Assembly (NCBI GenBank): GCA_041743125.1
Contig: JBGTNK010000189.1
Location: 8,749 to 72,748, forward strand
Source: Terrimonas_B sp041743125
Lineage (GTDB): Bacteria > Bacteroidota > Bacteroidia > Chitinophagales > Chitinophagaceae
Length of the DNA: 64,000 nucleotides
Direction of reading: 5' to 3'
The notes below the pieces were generated by a model that saw nothing but the letters and a program-made list of their open reading frames with translations, had not been told where the DNA came from and ran no database searches. The position numbers and the translations under genes are program-made. Each line of letters starts with the position of its first letter. Positions within the stretch are counted from its first letter, which is position 1. Below, piece by piece: positions 9,242-17,623 of this stretch.

Positions 9242-9919
9242 ATGGCAATTATCCTAAATATTGATACAGCAACTGATTCGGCCTCCGTTTGCCTTGCAAA
9301 TGAGGCGGCTTCGGTCAAATTGATTGTAAATGATAATAAGAAGGATCATGCATCCTGGCTACATACAGTTATACAAAAGTTAATATCCAAACCAAAACTG
9401 AGTTTTAAAAATATAGATGCGATAGCCGTAACAATTGGTCCGGGGTCTTATACCGGATTGAGAGTGGGCCTTTCGGCAGCCAAGGGATTATGTTTCGCTT
9501 CAGGGATACCATTGATTGGTATCAATACACTTGAAATGTTGGCTCATCCCCTTTTAGCAGAAGAAACGGATTTAATATGCCCGGTAATTGATGCAAGAAG
9601 AATGGAAATATTTATGGCAGTTTATAATAAGCAAATGGAGGAAATAATAAAGCCTTGTGCGATGGTAATAGAGAAAAACAGTTTTGATCAGTTGTTTGAA
9701 CATGGAAAAATTATTTTTTCAGGAACCGGAGTTGAGAAATTAAAAAAAATAATTGTTCATCCACAGGCAGTTTTTAATAATACAGTAGCGAATGCCTCGG
9801 ATATGGCGGAAATTTCAGAAGAAAAATTTAGAGGAAAAGATTTTTTAGACCTGGCGTATGCTGAACCATTTTATATTAAAGCTTTTTATTCACCTGTTTC
9901 ATCTTTGGCAGGAAAATAA
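9242..9919 (+). CDS. tsaB: tRNA threonylcarbamoyladenosine biosynthesis protein TsaB
   Basis: The 225-residue protein has the TsaB pattern: an ASKHA-fold start (ILNIDTATDSASVCL) and the diagnostic GPGSYTGLRVGLSAAKGL segment at about residues 65-85, then LIGINTLEML. With TsaD and TsaE, TsaB makes the threonylcarbamoyl modification at position 37 of ANN-decoding tRNAs. TsaB is the non-catalytic scaffold and lacks the metal-binding histidines of TsaD, as here. The gene begins 2 nt after the preceding stop, so translation is probably coupled. Essential in most bacteria. Confidence 0.95.
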   Translation: MAIILNIDTATDSASVCLANEAASVKLIVNDNKKDHASWLHTVIQKLISKPKLSFKNIDAIAVTIGPGSYTGLRVGLSAAKGLCFASGIPLIGINTLEMLAHPLLAEETDLICPVIDARRMEIFMAVYNKQMEEIIKPCAMVIEKNSFDQLFEHGKIIFSGTGVEKLKKIIVHPQAVFNNTVANASDMAEISEEKFRGKDFLDLAYAEPFYIKAFYSPVSSLAGK

Positions 9920-9965
9920 ATCAACTTGTTAACAATTTTAATTTCAAAAAACAACAGGGTATAGT

Positions 9966-9973
9966 TAATTTTG
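9966..9973 (+). promoter_or_regulatory. Putative -7 box of the arsR-type gene
   Basis: TAATTTTG matches TAnnTTTG exactly, 26 nt before the regulator ATG. At the 20-nt spacing the -33 position reads TTC instead of TTG, so the promoter is plausible but imperfect. The site lies between the tsaB stop and the regulator, implying separate transcription. Confidence 0.4.
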
Positions 9974-9999
9974 CAAATCAGATTTAATCAGTTATTACT

Positions 10000-10338
10000 A
10001 TGAACAACTACACGTTAACGTTGAATGCAGATCCGGATAATGGTTTATCTTTAAAAGTGGATTTGCTTAATATAAAGAAGGCATCTCTTATATTAAGAGC
10101 CATCAATCATCGGCTGCGTCAACAGATATTAAAATTGATTGACGAACAGGGAAAAATCACGGTCACTGAGATTTATGTGAAGCTTCGGCTGGAGCAATCA
10201 GTAGCTTCTCAGCACCTGGCCATACTTCGTAAGGCAGGCTTTGTAAAAACAGAACGGGATGGAAAATTTATTTATTACACGATCAATTCAAACCGCATTG
10301 AAGAAATAAACAAGTTTGTAGAATCATTGTTAAACTAA
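10000..10338 (+). CDS. ArsR/SmtB-type winged-helix transcriptional regulator
   Basis: The 112-residue protein has the ArsR fold: an N-terminal strand region, helices with RLRQQILKLIDEQGKITVTE, the recognition segment QSVASQHLAILRKAGFV, and a beta-wing KTERDGKFIYYTIN. It has no cysteine at all, so it cannot use the cysteine metal site of ArsR or the two-cysteine persulfide switch of BigR/SqrR. The next gene is a persulfide-dioxygenase/rhodanese type gene, the usual partner of BigR-type repressors, so a role in sulfur or stress control is likely by context, but with another sensing chemistry. A hairpin terminator closes the gene, so the downstream gene has its own promoter or relies on read-through. 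Confidence 0.9.
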   Translation: MNNYTLTLNADPDNGLSLKVDLLNIKKASLILRAINHRLRQQILKLIDEQGKITVTEIYVKLRLEQSVASQHLAILRKAGFVKTERDGKFIYYTINSNRIEEINKFVESLLN

Positions 10339-10357
10339 ATGCGATTTTCACTTTTTT

Positions 10358-10390
10358 GGAAGGGAGCCCTCGGGTTCCTTTTTTATTTTT
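10358..10390 (+). terminator. Rho-independent terminator after the ArsR-type gene
   Basis: The stem GGAGCC/GGTTCC (one G-T pair) with a 4-nt loop is followed directly by a T-rich tract (TTTTTTATTTTT). It lies 20 nt after the regulator stop. Confidence 0.7.
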
Positions 10391-10423
10391 AAAAGAATAT
10401 TTTTACTCCAAAATCTTCCGGCA

Positions 10424-11834
10424 ATGTATGTAAAGCAATTATATACTGGTTGTATCAGTGAGGCAGCCTATTATATAGAAAGTAATGGGGAAGCGGCTGT
10501 AATAGATCCCTTGCGGGACATGGACGCTTACCTGGAACTTGCAAAAAAAAGAAAGGCGAAGATTAAATATATTTTTGAAACGCATTTACACGCTGACTTT
10601 GTGAGCGGCCATATTGACCTGGGTAATGCTACCGGAGCATCGGTTATTTTTGGACCGGGTACAGTCACAGGTTTTCCATCAAGAATTGCCAGCGACGGTG
10701 AATTATTCAACATTGGAAATATTCAATTAAAGGCATTGCATACACCTGGACATACTTTTGGAATCTACCTGCTACCTGTTAACAGATGAAGACGGGAAAG
10801 TTCATTGTGTATTTACCGGAGATACTTTATTTGTTGGAGATGTAGGACGTTCCTGACCTGGTACAAACTGAAGATAAGAATAGGATTGAGGACCTGGCAG
10901 GCATGTTGTATGATAGCCTGCAAGAAAAAATAATTCCTCTTTCAGATGACGTGATCGTATATCCTGCACATGGGCCGGGAAGTTCTTATGGCAAAAATAT
11001 TGGTCCCGATACGGATAGTACCATCGGCGCAGAGAAACAATTTAATTATGCTTTGAAAACGGAAACAAAAGAGGAATTTATAAAAGTGGTCCGGAAGGAA
11101 TTTTCCCGGTGCCATCCTATTTTCCCATTAATGCAAAAATCAATAAGGAGGGATATGACAGTATGGATGAAATATTAAAACAGTCGATGCAACCCTTAAC
11201 GGTAAGCGAATTCAAGAAACTGATAACGGAGGATAAGGTCGTATTGGACACACGGAACTCTGCAGAATTTGCAAGCGGCTTTGTTCCAGGGTCCATCAGC
11301 ATTGGGTTAGATGGGCGGTTTGCAGAATGGGCTGGAAAACTGCTACCATTTGATGCTCCTCTTTTATTGATAAGTGAGCCGGGAAAGGAAAAAGAAAGTA
11401 TTATCCGGCTGGCAAGGGTTGGTTTGGTTAAAGTTCAAGGCTACCTGCAGGGTGGTTTTGAGGCCTGGAAAAAAAATGGTGAAGATTCCGATATGATTAT
11501 TGACGTAGAGGCTGATGAGTTAATGATGGACATTCCCTTTGATAAAAACCTGGTAATAGTGGATGTACGGAAGCCCGTGGAGTTTGGCGAAGGCCATTTA
11601 AAAGAGGCTGTCAATATTCCATTAACTGAATTAAAAGATCCCGGCAGTATGGCGGTCTTTGAAGACAAACATAACCTGTACGTTCATTGCGGAGGTGGTT
11701 ATCGTAGCGTTATTGCTGCATCCCTGTTTAAACGGCAGGGAATACATAATCTTCGGAATATTTCCGGAGGTTGGGAAAAAATTAAAGAACAGGAAAAAGT
11801 TGAAATAGTAAAGGAAGCCAGTTTGTTAAACTAA
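10424..11834 (+). pseudogene. Metallo-beta-lactamase/double rhodanese protein, broken by three frameshifts
   Basis: Read across frames, this encodes a roughly 470-residue protein: an ETHE1-like MBL domain (THLHADFVSGH and the downstream HTPGH), then two rhodanese domains. The first rhodanese domain lacks a catalytic cysteine; the second has the loop HCGGGYRS. Family members oxidise glutathione persulfide and transfer sulfane sulfur. The frame is lost at about 10753-10760 (TTTT where TTT restores HTLESTCYLLTDEDGK), at about 10848-10852 (an extra T before CCTGACCTG), and near 11090-11098 (one base missing before CCGGAAGGA). Each resulting fragment still shows conserved family sequence, so decay is recent or the local sequence is faulty. 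The last fragment (11109-11834) could still make the rhodanese part, from an ATG inside it. Confidence 0.85.
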
Positions 11835-11858
11835 AAAATCTTGTCAAGTCTTTATTTG

Positions 11859-12737
11859 TTATTTCAGTATTGGAGAATATCCTTCTTTCCACTCATGCCT
11901 CCACCTCCGGTGGCTCCATAAATAATTAGACGGGTTTCTCCGGATCGTGTCTTCCAATATATTTTTATACAGAACAGTTAGCTCCGGTGGTGTATGAGAC
12001 CCACCATTAGCAGATATCAGCGTTGCCTTATATGAATAATGACCTCGGCGGGGTTTTTCAAATGCTACATACACTACAGCTGTATTATTTTTAACAGCTC
12101 CTTTCCCCGGGCCGGTAACGAATGGAGCCGGCTTGTTAAAAAAGTTCAGCCAGTATGCAGTTGTTGGATTACCCGGGTTTTGGTCCGCTGCAAGAGCCAG
12201 CAAATATTGGTTTGAAAATACAGTATGCATTTTATTTCTGAAATCCTTTACAGAAATCATGATAGTACCATACCGGCTTCTGACTTTTAAAAATATCCTG
12301 TCCAATATTGCATTGTTAACCGGCATGTAAATGCCTACAAATGGAATTCTGAGATGCATGGCATAAGCCAGGTTAGCAAACTCCCAGTTAAATTGATGGC
12401 CTACCATTATATGGATATTATTGCCTTTGTCTACTAAGGAATTGATCAGTTCAAAATCACAATGGCTTCTGCGCAAAACCTCTTCCTTACTAATGGAGAT
12501 CATTTTTATAGATTCTATAAACGTATCTGTAAAATTCAGGTAGAATTGCTTTGCAATTTTCTTTCTTTCCTCTAAAGTTTTTTCCGGAAAGGCAATCAGC
12601 AGATTATTAAGAACAAGTTCTTTACGATAACCCACCACTCGATATAAAAAAAAACAGGCGAGGTTCGACAGGAGAAACATCACCCTCAGAGGAAGCAATG
12701 AAAGAACATAAAGAAGTCCGTAAACTAAATAATACAT
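11859..12737 (-). CDS. LpxL/HtrB-type lysophospholipid acyltransferase
   Basis: The 292-residue protein has an N-terminal membrane anchor (YYLVYGLLYVLSLLPLRVMF) and the H(x)4E acyltransferase motif in VGHQFNWEFANLAY. Downstream motifs such as ADQNPGNP and the tryptophan/arginine-rich end (LWSHRRWRHEWKEG) are typical of lipid A late acyltransferases, which add a secondary acyl chain to Kdo-lipid A at the inner membrane. The start lies 20 nt after the nadB stop, so it is probably co-transcribed with nadB. It ends 24 nt from the convergent rhodanese stop. Confidence 0.88.
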   Translation of the reverse strand: MYYLVYGLLYVLSLLPLRVMFLLSNLACFFLYRVVGYRKELVLNNLLIAFPEKTLEERKKIAKQFYLNFTDTFIESIKMISISKEEVLRRSHCDFELINSLVDKGNNIHIMVGHQFNWEFANLAYAMHLRIPFVGIYMPVNNAILDRIFLKVRSRYGTIMISVKDFRNKMHTVFSNQYLLALAADQNPGNPTTAYWLNFFNKPAPFVTGPGKGAVKNNTAVVYVAFEKPRRGHYSYKATLISANGGSHTPPELTVLYKNILEDTIRRNPSNYLWSHRRWRHEWKEGYSPILK

Positions 12738-12757
12738 GCGCTATTTTATTGTACGAA

Positions 12758-14392
12758 TTATAGAACAATATTCTGAACCAGTTCACTCTTTTGTGGATAA
12801 TCCGTATTGAAATGCAGACCCCTGCTTTCCTTTCTAAAACTTGCTCCCTTTACAATCAGGTATCCAATTGTAATCAGGTTACGCAGTTCTAATAATTGAG
12901 GAGAGAGCGATGAACTCTCATATAATTTTTCCGTTTCTTCCCACAACAAGTCCAATCTTTTCATTGCCCTGCGAAGGCGAATGTCGTTACGAACGATACC
13001 TACATAATCACTCATCACTTGCTGCAGCTCTTTCAAACTTTGGGTAATCAGGATCATTTCTTTTGGTTCGCTGGTGCCTGTAGCATTCCATCCCGGAACC
13101 GCTTTTTCTAAATCTTTCCATGAGCGGGACTTTTTTGCTGACATTTCAAAACGATCCACAACATCGAGGAAGCATCTGTGCGCAAACACCATTGCCTCAA
13201 GCAAAGAATTACTGGCTAGCCTGTTGGCGCCATGTAATCCGGTACTGGAGCATTCCCCGCATACGTATAAATTTTTAATGGAGGTTCTGCCCCATTCATC
13301 TGTTTTAATTCCTCCGCAACTATAATGTGCCGCCGGGGCAACCGGTATCATATGCTTTGTGATATCGATACCTACACTTAAACATTTTTGATAAATATTC
13401 GGGAAATGTTCATTGAAATTTTCTTTCCCAAAATGACGGCAATCTAACCACACATGTTCTGTACCAGTTCTTTTCATTTCACTATCAATAGCCCTGGCTA
13501 CAATATCCCTTGGCGCCAGGTCCTTTCTCGGATCGTACCTTTCCATAAATGCTTCGCCTTCCTTATTCCGGAGAATACCGCCATCGCCCCTTACTGCTTC
13601 GGTAATCAAAAAAGCCTGCCCGCGAAGGCCTGCTTCATAAAGCGCAGTAGGATGAAACTGGATAAATTCCATGTTTTCTATTCTGCCTTTTGCCCGGTAA
13701 ACCATGGCTACACCATCACCTGTAGCAATGGACGGATTGGTTGTGGTCCGATATACCTGTCCGTTGCCACCGGTAGCCAGCAAGGTGAAATGGGTTAAAA
13801 TTTTTTCAATACGGTTTGTTTTGAGGTTTAATACATAAACTCCAAAGCATTCAATATCGGGAGCAGACTTAGTAACGAGGTACCCAAGATGGTGCTGCGT
13901 AATAATATCTACTACAAAGCAATGTTTGATGATCTCTATATTTTTTTGTTCAGACACTGAATCAAGCAATGCCCTTTCCATTTCCCATCCCGTAATATCC
14001 TTATGATGGATAATTCGAAATTCAGAATGTCCTCCTTCCTTTCCAAGTTTATAATCACCGTCCTTTTCCTTATCAAATCTGGCACCCCATTCAATCAGTT
14101 CCCTGACCCTGTCTGGTCCCTCTTTTACTACGATTTCAACGATTTCTTCATTACATAATCCATCTCCTGCAATCAGGGTGTCTTCAATATGTTTTTCGAA
14201 ACTATCATTTTCCAAATCATTTACTACAGCCACGCCACCTTGAGCGTATTTGGTATTGGTTTCATCTGCAGCCGCCTTGGTCATTACCACCACTTTTTTT
14301 TCGGGAAAATGGCGAGCCACTTTCAATGCATAAGTTAATCCGGCTATACCAGTACCTATTACCAAAAAATCTGTTTTTTGCATTATATACAT
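12758..14392 (-). CDS. nadB: L-aspartate oxidase NadB
   Basis: A 544-residue flavoprotein of the succinate dehydrogenase/fumarate reductase group. It shows the FAD-binding GTGIAGLTYAL near the N-terminus, the TKYAQGGVA loop, FIQFHPTALY, the catalytic-site segment APRDIVARAID, and AAHYSCGGIKTDEWG plus the SNSLLEA segment. It oxidises aspartate to iminoaspartate, the first step of de novo NAD synthesis; nadA and nadC are not in this window. Two starts are possible, 14392 (MYIMQK) and 14383 (MQK); the second places the FAD motif at the usual distance. A 322-nt upstream gap contains its likely promoter. Confidence 0.95.
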   Translation of the reverse strand: MYIMQKTDFLVIGTGIAGLTYALKVARHFPEKKVVVMTKAAADETNTKYAQGGVAVVNDLENDSFEKHIEDTLIAGDGLCNEEIVEIVVKEGPDRVRELIEWGARFDKEKDGDYKLGKEGGHSEFRIIHHKDITGWEMERALLDSVSEQKNIEIIKHCFVVDIITQHHLGYLVTKSAPDIECFGVYVLNLKTNRIEKILTHFTLLATGGNGQVYRTTTNPSIATGDGVAMVYRAKGRIENMEFIQFHPTALYEAGLRGQAFLITEAVRGDGGILRNKEGEAFMERYDPRKDLAPRDIVARAIDSEMKRTGTEHVWLDCRHFGKENFNEHFPNIYQKCLSVGIDITKHMIPVAPAAHYSCGGIKTDEWGRTSIKNLYVCGECSSTGLHGANRLASNSLLEAMVFAHRCFLDVVDRFEMSAKKSRSWKDLEKAVPGWNATGTSEPKEMILITQSLKELQQVMSDYVGIVRNDIRLRRAMKRLDLLWEETEKLYESSSLSPQLLELRNLITIGYLIVKGASFRKESRGLHFNTDYPQKSELVQNIVL

Positions 14393-14715
14393 TTAAGTGA
14401 TCTATATGACACCCGTCACCCGTTTATTCTCCTAAGTAAGTCCTGGAAAATTTTGTTTTCAAAATGTGCCCGGCGCAAAACTATTCTTTATACGCTAGAT
14501 TCCGACATTGCCATTTTGAGGAAATAAAAATCTTTAATAAACTTTAAGATCAAACAATGATACCGGCAACCCGGAGCAAACTTTACCGAAGAGTTACTTC
14601 CTAAATATTTTTTTGATGTAAAATCAAAATGGCAAAGAAAGTTTATTTGAGATGTTGACCGGTCTTATTCATTCACATATTAACAGGAGACTGCTATTTA
14701 TATATTTTTAATTTA
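14393..14715. other. Non-coding gap between nadB and ispG
   Basis: I see no credible ORF in this 323-nt stretch. On the minus strand TAGTTTTG (14483-14476) matches TAnnTTTG and could be the nadB -7 box, but no TTG is seen at 20 nt. A 12-bp inverted repeat spans 14508-14635 (listed separately). Confidence 0.5.
14508..14635. repeat. 12-bp perfect inverted repeat spanning 128 nt
   Basis: TTGCCATTTTGA at 14508-14519 is matched by its exact reverse complement TCAAAATGGCAA at 14624-14635. The 104 nt between are AT-rich and non-coding. This could be a small MITE-like element with terminal inverted repeats or a long-range RNA stem. No target-site duplication is obvious and I saw no second copy in the window. 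Confidence 0.5.
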
Positions 14716-16806
14716 TCATGGTGCTATCCAGGCTTCACTTTCTTTCAGCAAATTGATCAATTCCTCAACAGCAACTTCACTATTGACATTTCTTTTCATC
14801 ACTTCCTTTCCTTTGTACAAGGTGATCTTTCCGGGGCCACTCCCTACATAACCAAAATCAGCATCTGCCATTTCACCGGGACCATTAACGATGCAACCCA
14901 TAATAGCAATCTTTACTCCCTTAAGATGATTTGTTCTTGTGCGAATCTTTGCCGTAGTTTCCTGGAGATCAAACAAGGTACGGCCGCAGCTGGGACAGGA
15001 AATATATTCCGTTTTAGATATCCTGGTGCGGGTGGCCTGTAAAATGCTAAAAGCGGTATTATTTATAAATTGTTCAGTAGTCAGGTTGTTCAGGTAATTT
15101 CTACCCGAAGCATTAAGATTGGATAACTGCCCTTCTGTCCTTTTGTACGCACCGGACGTCATTCCCAGGCAAATGCCATCACCAAAACCATCCAGTAACA
15201 ATGCCCCGGTTTCGGTTGCAAAATGTGCCAGGTGTTCATCAACTGATTCCCAGTTACTATCCGTTATCAGGACAACCGGGTTATTGATTTTTCTATTTAG
15301 CAATTCTATAAACATTCTTCTTACCGCCGGCATTGTATGCGAATTCTTACTGCTCAAACACAGGACCACCGATTTATCATTTGCCAGCTCATCCAAAAAA
15401 GTAAATCCATTCAATGGTGTTTCCTCGCTGAAACAATCCAGCATCACGAAGTTGATAGCATCACTTTTTATTTCTGTTTCAGCATAACCCTTAGCCTCAT
15501 AAATAGGGTAATACTTTGAAGGGTGTACATGGATATTCTTGTCTGCGGATAAGCCTTCATTTTCCAGGCTTATGGTTATTTGCTGCCACAGGTGCGGATA
15601 TACAATAATTTTTAAAGTACCCGGCAGTGCAAAATTGATCATTTGATTGCCTGTAAAAACATAATCAGCTGCTGCATCGCTGATATTCCACTTATCGGTT
15701 GACTCGTTATATGTATAACCTATACTGTGCAAATGGGAGGGAGTAATTGAAGCGATCCTGCTGAGGTCAGCAATTACTACAGGCACTTGTTTACCCCCAA
15801 TATTATCAATAGCAAAAGTTTCTCTTCTTTTGTAGTGAAATGGGTCATAGAGAAGAACATTGCCCTCAACTGCCGGAATATGATGTAATGATTGAGATCT
15901 TTTTGCTACTTTATTGCCATCACTGCTTTCATATCTTCTTACCAAATCCTTACATACCGGAATTTCCAACTCCGGATCTTCTGTTAATGAAACCCTTATT
16001 GTATCACCCAATCCATCTTCCAGTAAGGTTCCAATACCCACAGCACTTTTTACTCTGCCATCCTCTCCATCTCCGGCTTCAGTAACTCCTAAATGTAACG
16101 GGTAGCACTCTCCAAATTCATCAAACATTGTTTTAACCAGCAACCGATAAGCCTGCTCCATGACCTGGGGATTGCTGGCTTTCATGCTTAATACAATATT
16201 ATGATAGGTTTCATTTCTAGCTATTCTCAAAAATTCCATGGCGCTTTCAACCATTCCTACCGGTGTATCGCCATATCGGCTCATTATCCTGTCGCTGAGT
16301 GAACCATGATTGGTTCCAATGCGCATAGCAGTCCCGTATTCTTTGCATATGCTGACCAACGGAGTGAAACGTTCCCTTATGCGATCGATCTCTTCTGCAT
16401 AATCAGCATCGCTATATTCGATCAATTCAAATTTTTTCTTGTCGACATAATTACCTGGATTTACTCTTACTTTTTCTACTATCCTGGCGGCAATTTCAGC
16501 GGCATTTGGCGTAAAGTGTATATCTGCTACTATAGGTGTAAAATATCCTCTCCTATTAAGTTCCTTTTTTATGTTCAATAAATTTTCCGCTTCTTTTTTA
16601 GAGGGAGCCGTTATCCTTATCAATTCCGAACCCGCCTGGATACAACGAATCGATTGCTCTACTGTTGCCATGGTGTCCATAGTATCCGTGGTCGTCATCG
16701 TCTGTATCCTGACAGGGTTAAAATTACCAATCAACAGGTCGCCAACTTTTACTTCTTTGGTAGCAAGCCGCTTATATTCGGTGAGTGAGTTACAATAAAA
16801 TTGCAT
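14716..16806 (-). CDS. ispG: 4-hydroxy-3-methylbut-2-enyl diphosphate synthase, long form
   Basis: At 696 residues this is the long form of IspG found in Bacteroidota, Chlamydia and plants, with an extra central domain between the TIM barrel and the Fe-S domain. The barrel starts with VKVGDLLIGNFNPVRIQTM and contains GTNHGSLSDR. The iron-sulfur domain has CPSCGRTL near residue 603 and GCIVNGPGE near 638, giving the three cysteines and one glutamate that bind the 4Fe-4S cluster. The enzyme reduces MEcPP to HMBPP in the non-mevalonate isoprenoid pathway. Upstream at 16881-16888 the minus strand has TAGCTTTG. It is transcribed separately from nadB. Confidence 0.97.
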   Translation of the reverse strand: MQFYCNSLTEYKRLATKEVKVGDLLIGNFNPVRIQTMTTTDTMDTMATVEQSIRCIQAGSELIRITAPSKKEAENLLNIKKELNRRGYFTPIVADIHFTPNAAEIAARIVEKVRVNPGNYVDKKKFELIEYSDADYAEEIDRIRERFTPLVSICKEYGTAMRIGTNHGSLSDRIMSRYGDTPVGMVESAMEFLRIARNETYHNIVLSMKASNPQVMEQAYRLLVKTMFDEFGECYPLHLGVTEAGDGEDGRVKSAVGIGTLLEDGLGDTIRVSLTEDPELEIPVCKDLVRRYESSDGNKVAKRSQSLHHIPAVEGNVLLYDPFHYKRRETFAIDNIGGKQVPVVIADLSRIASITPSHLHSIGYTYNESTDKWNISDAAADYVFTGNQMINFALPGTLKIIVYPHLWQQITISLENEGLSADKNIHVHPSKYYPIYEAKGYAETEIKSDAINFVMLDCFSEETPLNGFTFLDELANDKSVVLCLSSKNSHTMPAVRRMFIELLNRKINNPVVLITDSNWESVDEHLAHFATETGALLLDGFGDGICLGMTSGAYKRTEGQLSNLNASGRNYLNNLTTEQFINNTAFSILQATRTRISKTEYISCPSCGRTLFDLQETTAKIRTRTNHLKGVKIAIMGCIVNGPGEMADADFGYVGSGPGKITLYKGKEVMKRNVNSEVAVEELINLLKESEAWIAP

Positions 16807-16880
16807 AACAAATTTGCTGATATGATAATTTCTTCCATTAACGGAAGGAATATTTTTTAAGATATTTATTTATTAGTCTG

Positions 16881-16888
16881 CAAAGCTA
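16881..16888 (-). promoter_or_regulatory. Putative -7 box of the ispG promoter
   Basis: Minus strand TAGCTTTG fits TAnnTTTG and would place the transcript start about 68 nt before the ispG ATG. No TTG lies at 20-nt spacing, so support is partial. Confidence 0.35.
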
Positions 16889-16954
16889 ATAAAGAATTGG
16901 CAGGTGGTTGAAATGAGCTCAGGAAAGAAGATAAAAAGAAAAAAGACAGTGTCG

Positions 16955-17596
16955 TTACCAGTCTTTTGGTTGACCACCACCGGATTTAGATTTTTCTTTT
17001 TGCATACGTTGTTGTATTTCCTTTTCTTTTTGTTCCAGGAGTTTTAATCGCTGTTCTGATTCTTTCTGATTCATCCTGGGTTCTGGTTTTTTTTGCTGCT
17101 GTTGATTTTTTTTGTTTTCTTTTTTGGGAGTTTTCTTTCTTAATTCGAGTAATGCTTTTTGAAGATTTTCCCTTGCCTGTTTATCATCCGGATCCTGTCT
17201 CAGGGCATTTTTATAAGCCTCAATGCTTTCTTCCAGTTTCTTCTGGCCTGAATAGATAACTCCGGCATTATAATATGCTTTTGACTTTAAACTCTTATCT
17301 TCTGTTTTAAAAGCAAGATCTTCAAATGCCTTAATGGCTTCTTCTTTTTTTTCTTGTTTATATAATGCAAGGGCCTGGTTGTACCTGGCGGTGGCATTGA
17401 AAGATCCCTTTTCAGCATTACTATATGCAAGCACAGCTTCCTGGTATTGTTTCTTCATGTACAGTTCATTCCCTTTTTGTATTCCTCTTTCTATTTCTTC
17501 CATTTCAGGGTCCTTTGATTGTGCATGGGTAAGTGAAAAACCCAGAACCATAGCGAGCATAAAAAAGAAAGCGCATTTCATTTGTTTATTTTTCAT
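16955..17596 (-). CDS. BatC-like tetratricopeptide repeat protein
   Basis: The 213-residue protein has a signal peptide (MKNKQMKCAFFFMLAMVLGF, cleavage near THAQ) and about three TPR units between residues 35 and 145 (for example KGNELYMKKQYQEAVLAYSNAEK and the final ALRQDPDDKQARENLQKAL). A strongly charged lysine/glutamine-rich tail follows (from about 150), including runs of K, Q and E, ending in GGGQPKDW. This fits BatC of the Bacteroides aerotolerance locus, whose proteins form a periplasmic complex of unknown mechanism. It lies 27 nt after the vWA gene, as in bat operons. Confidence 0.8.
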   Translation of the reverse strand: MKNKQMKCAFFFMLAMVLGFSLTHAQSKDPEMEEIERGIQKGNELYMKKQYQEAVLAYSNAEKGSFNATARYNQALALYKQEKKEEAIKAFEDLAFKTEDKSLKSKAYYNAGVIYSGQKKLEESIEAYKNALRQDPDDKQARENLQKALLELRKKTPKKENKKNQQQQKKPEPRMNQKESEQRLKLLEQKEKEIQQRMQKEKSKSGGGQPKDW

Positions 17597-17623
17597 TGTT
17601 TCCTGGCCAAATGGAATTTGCCA

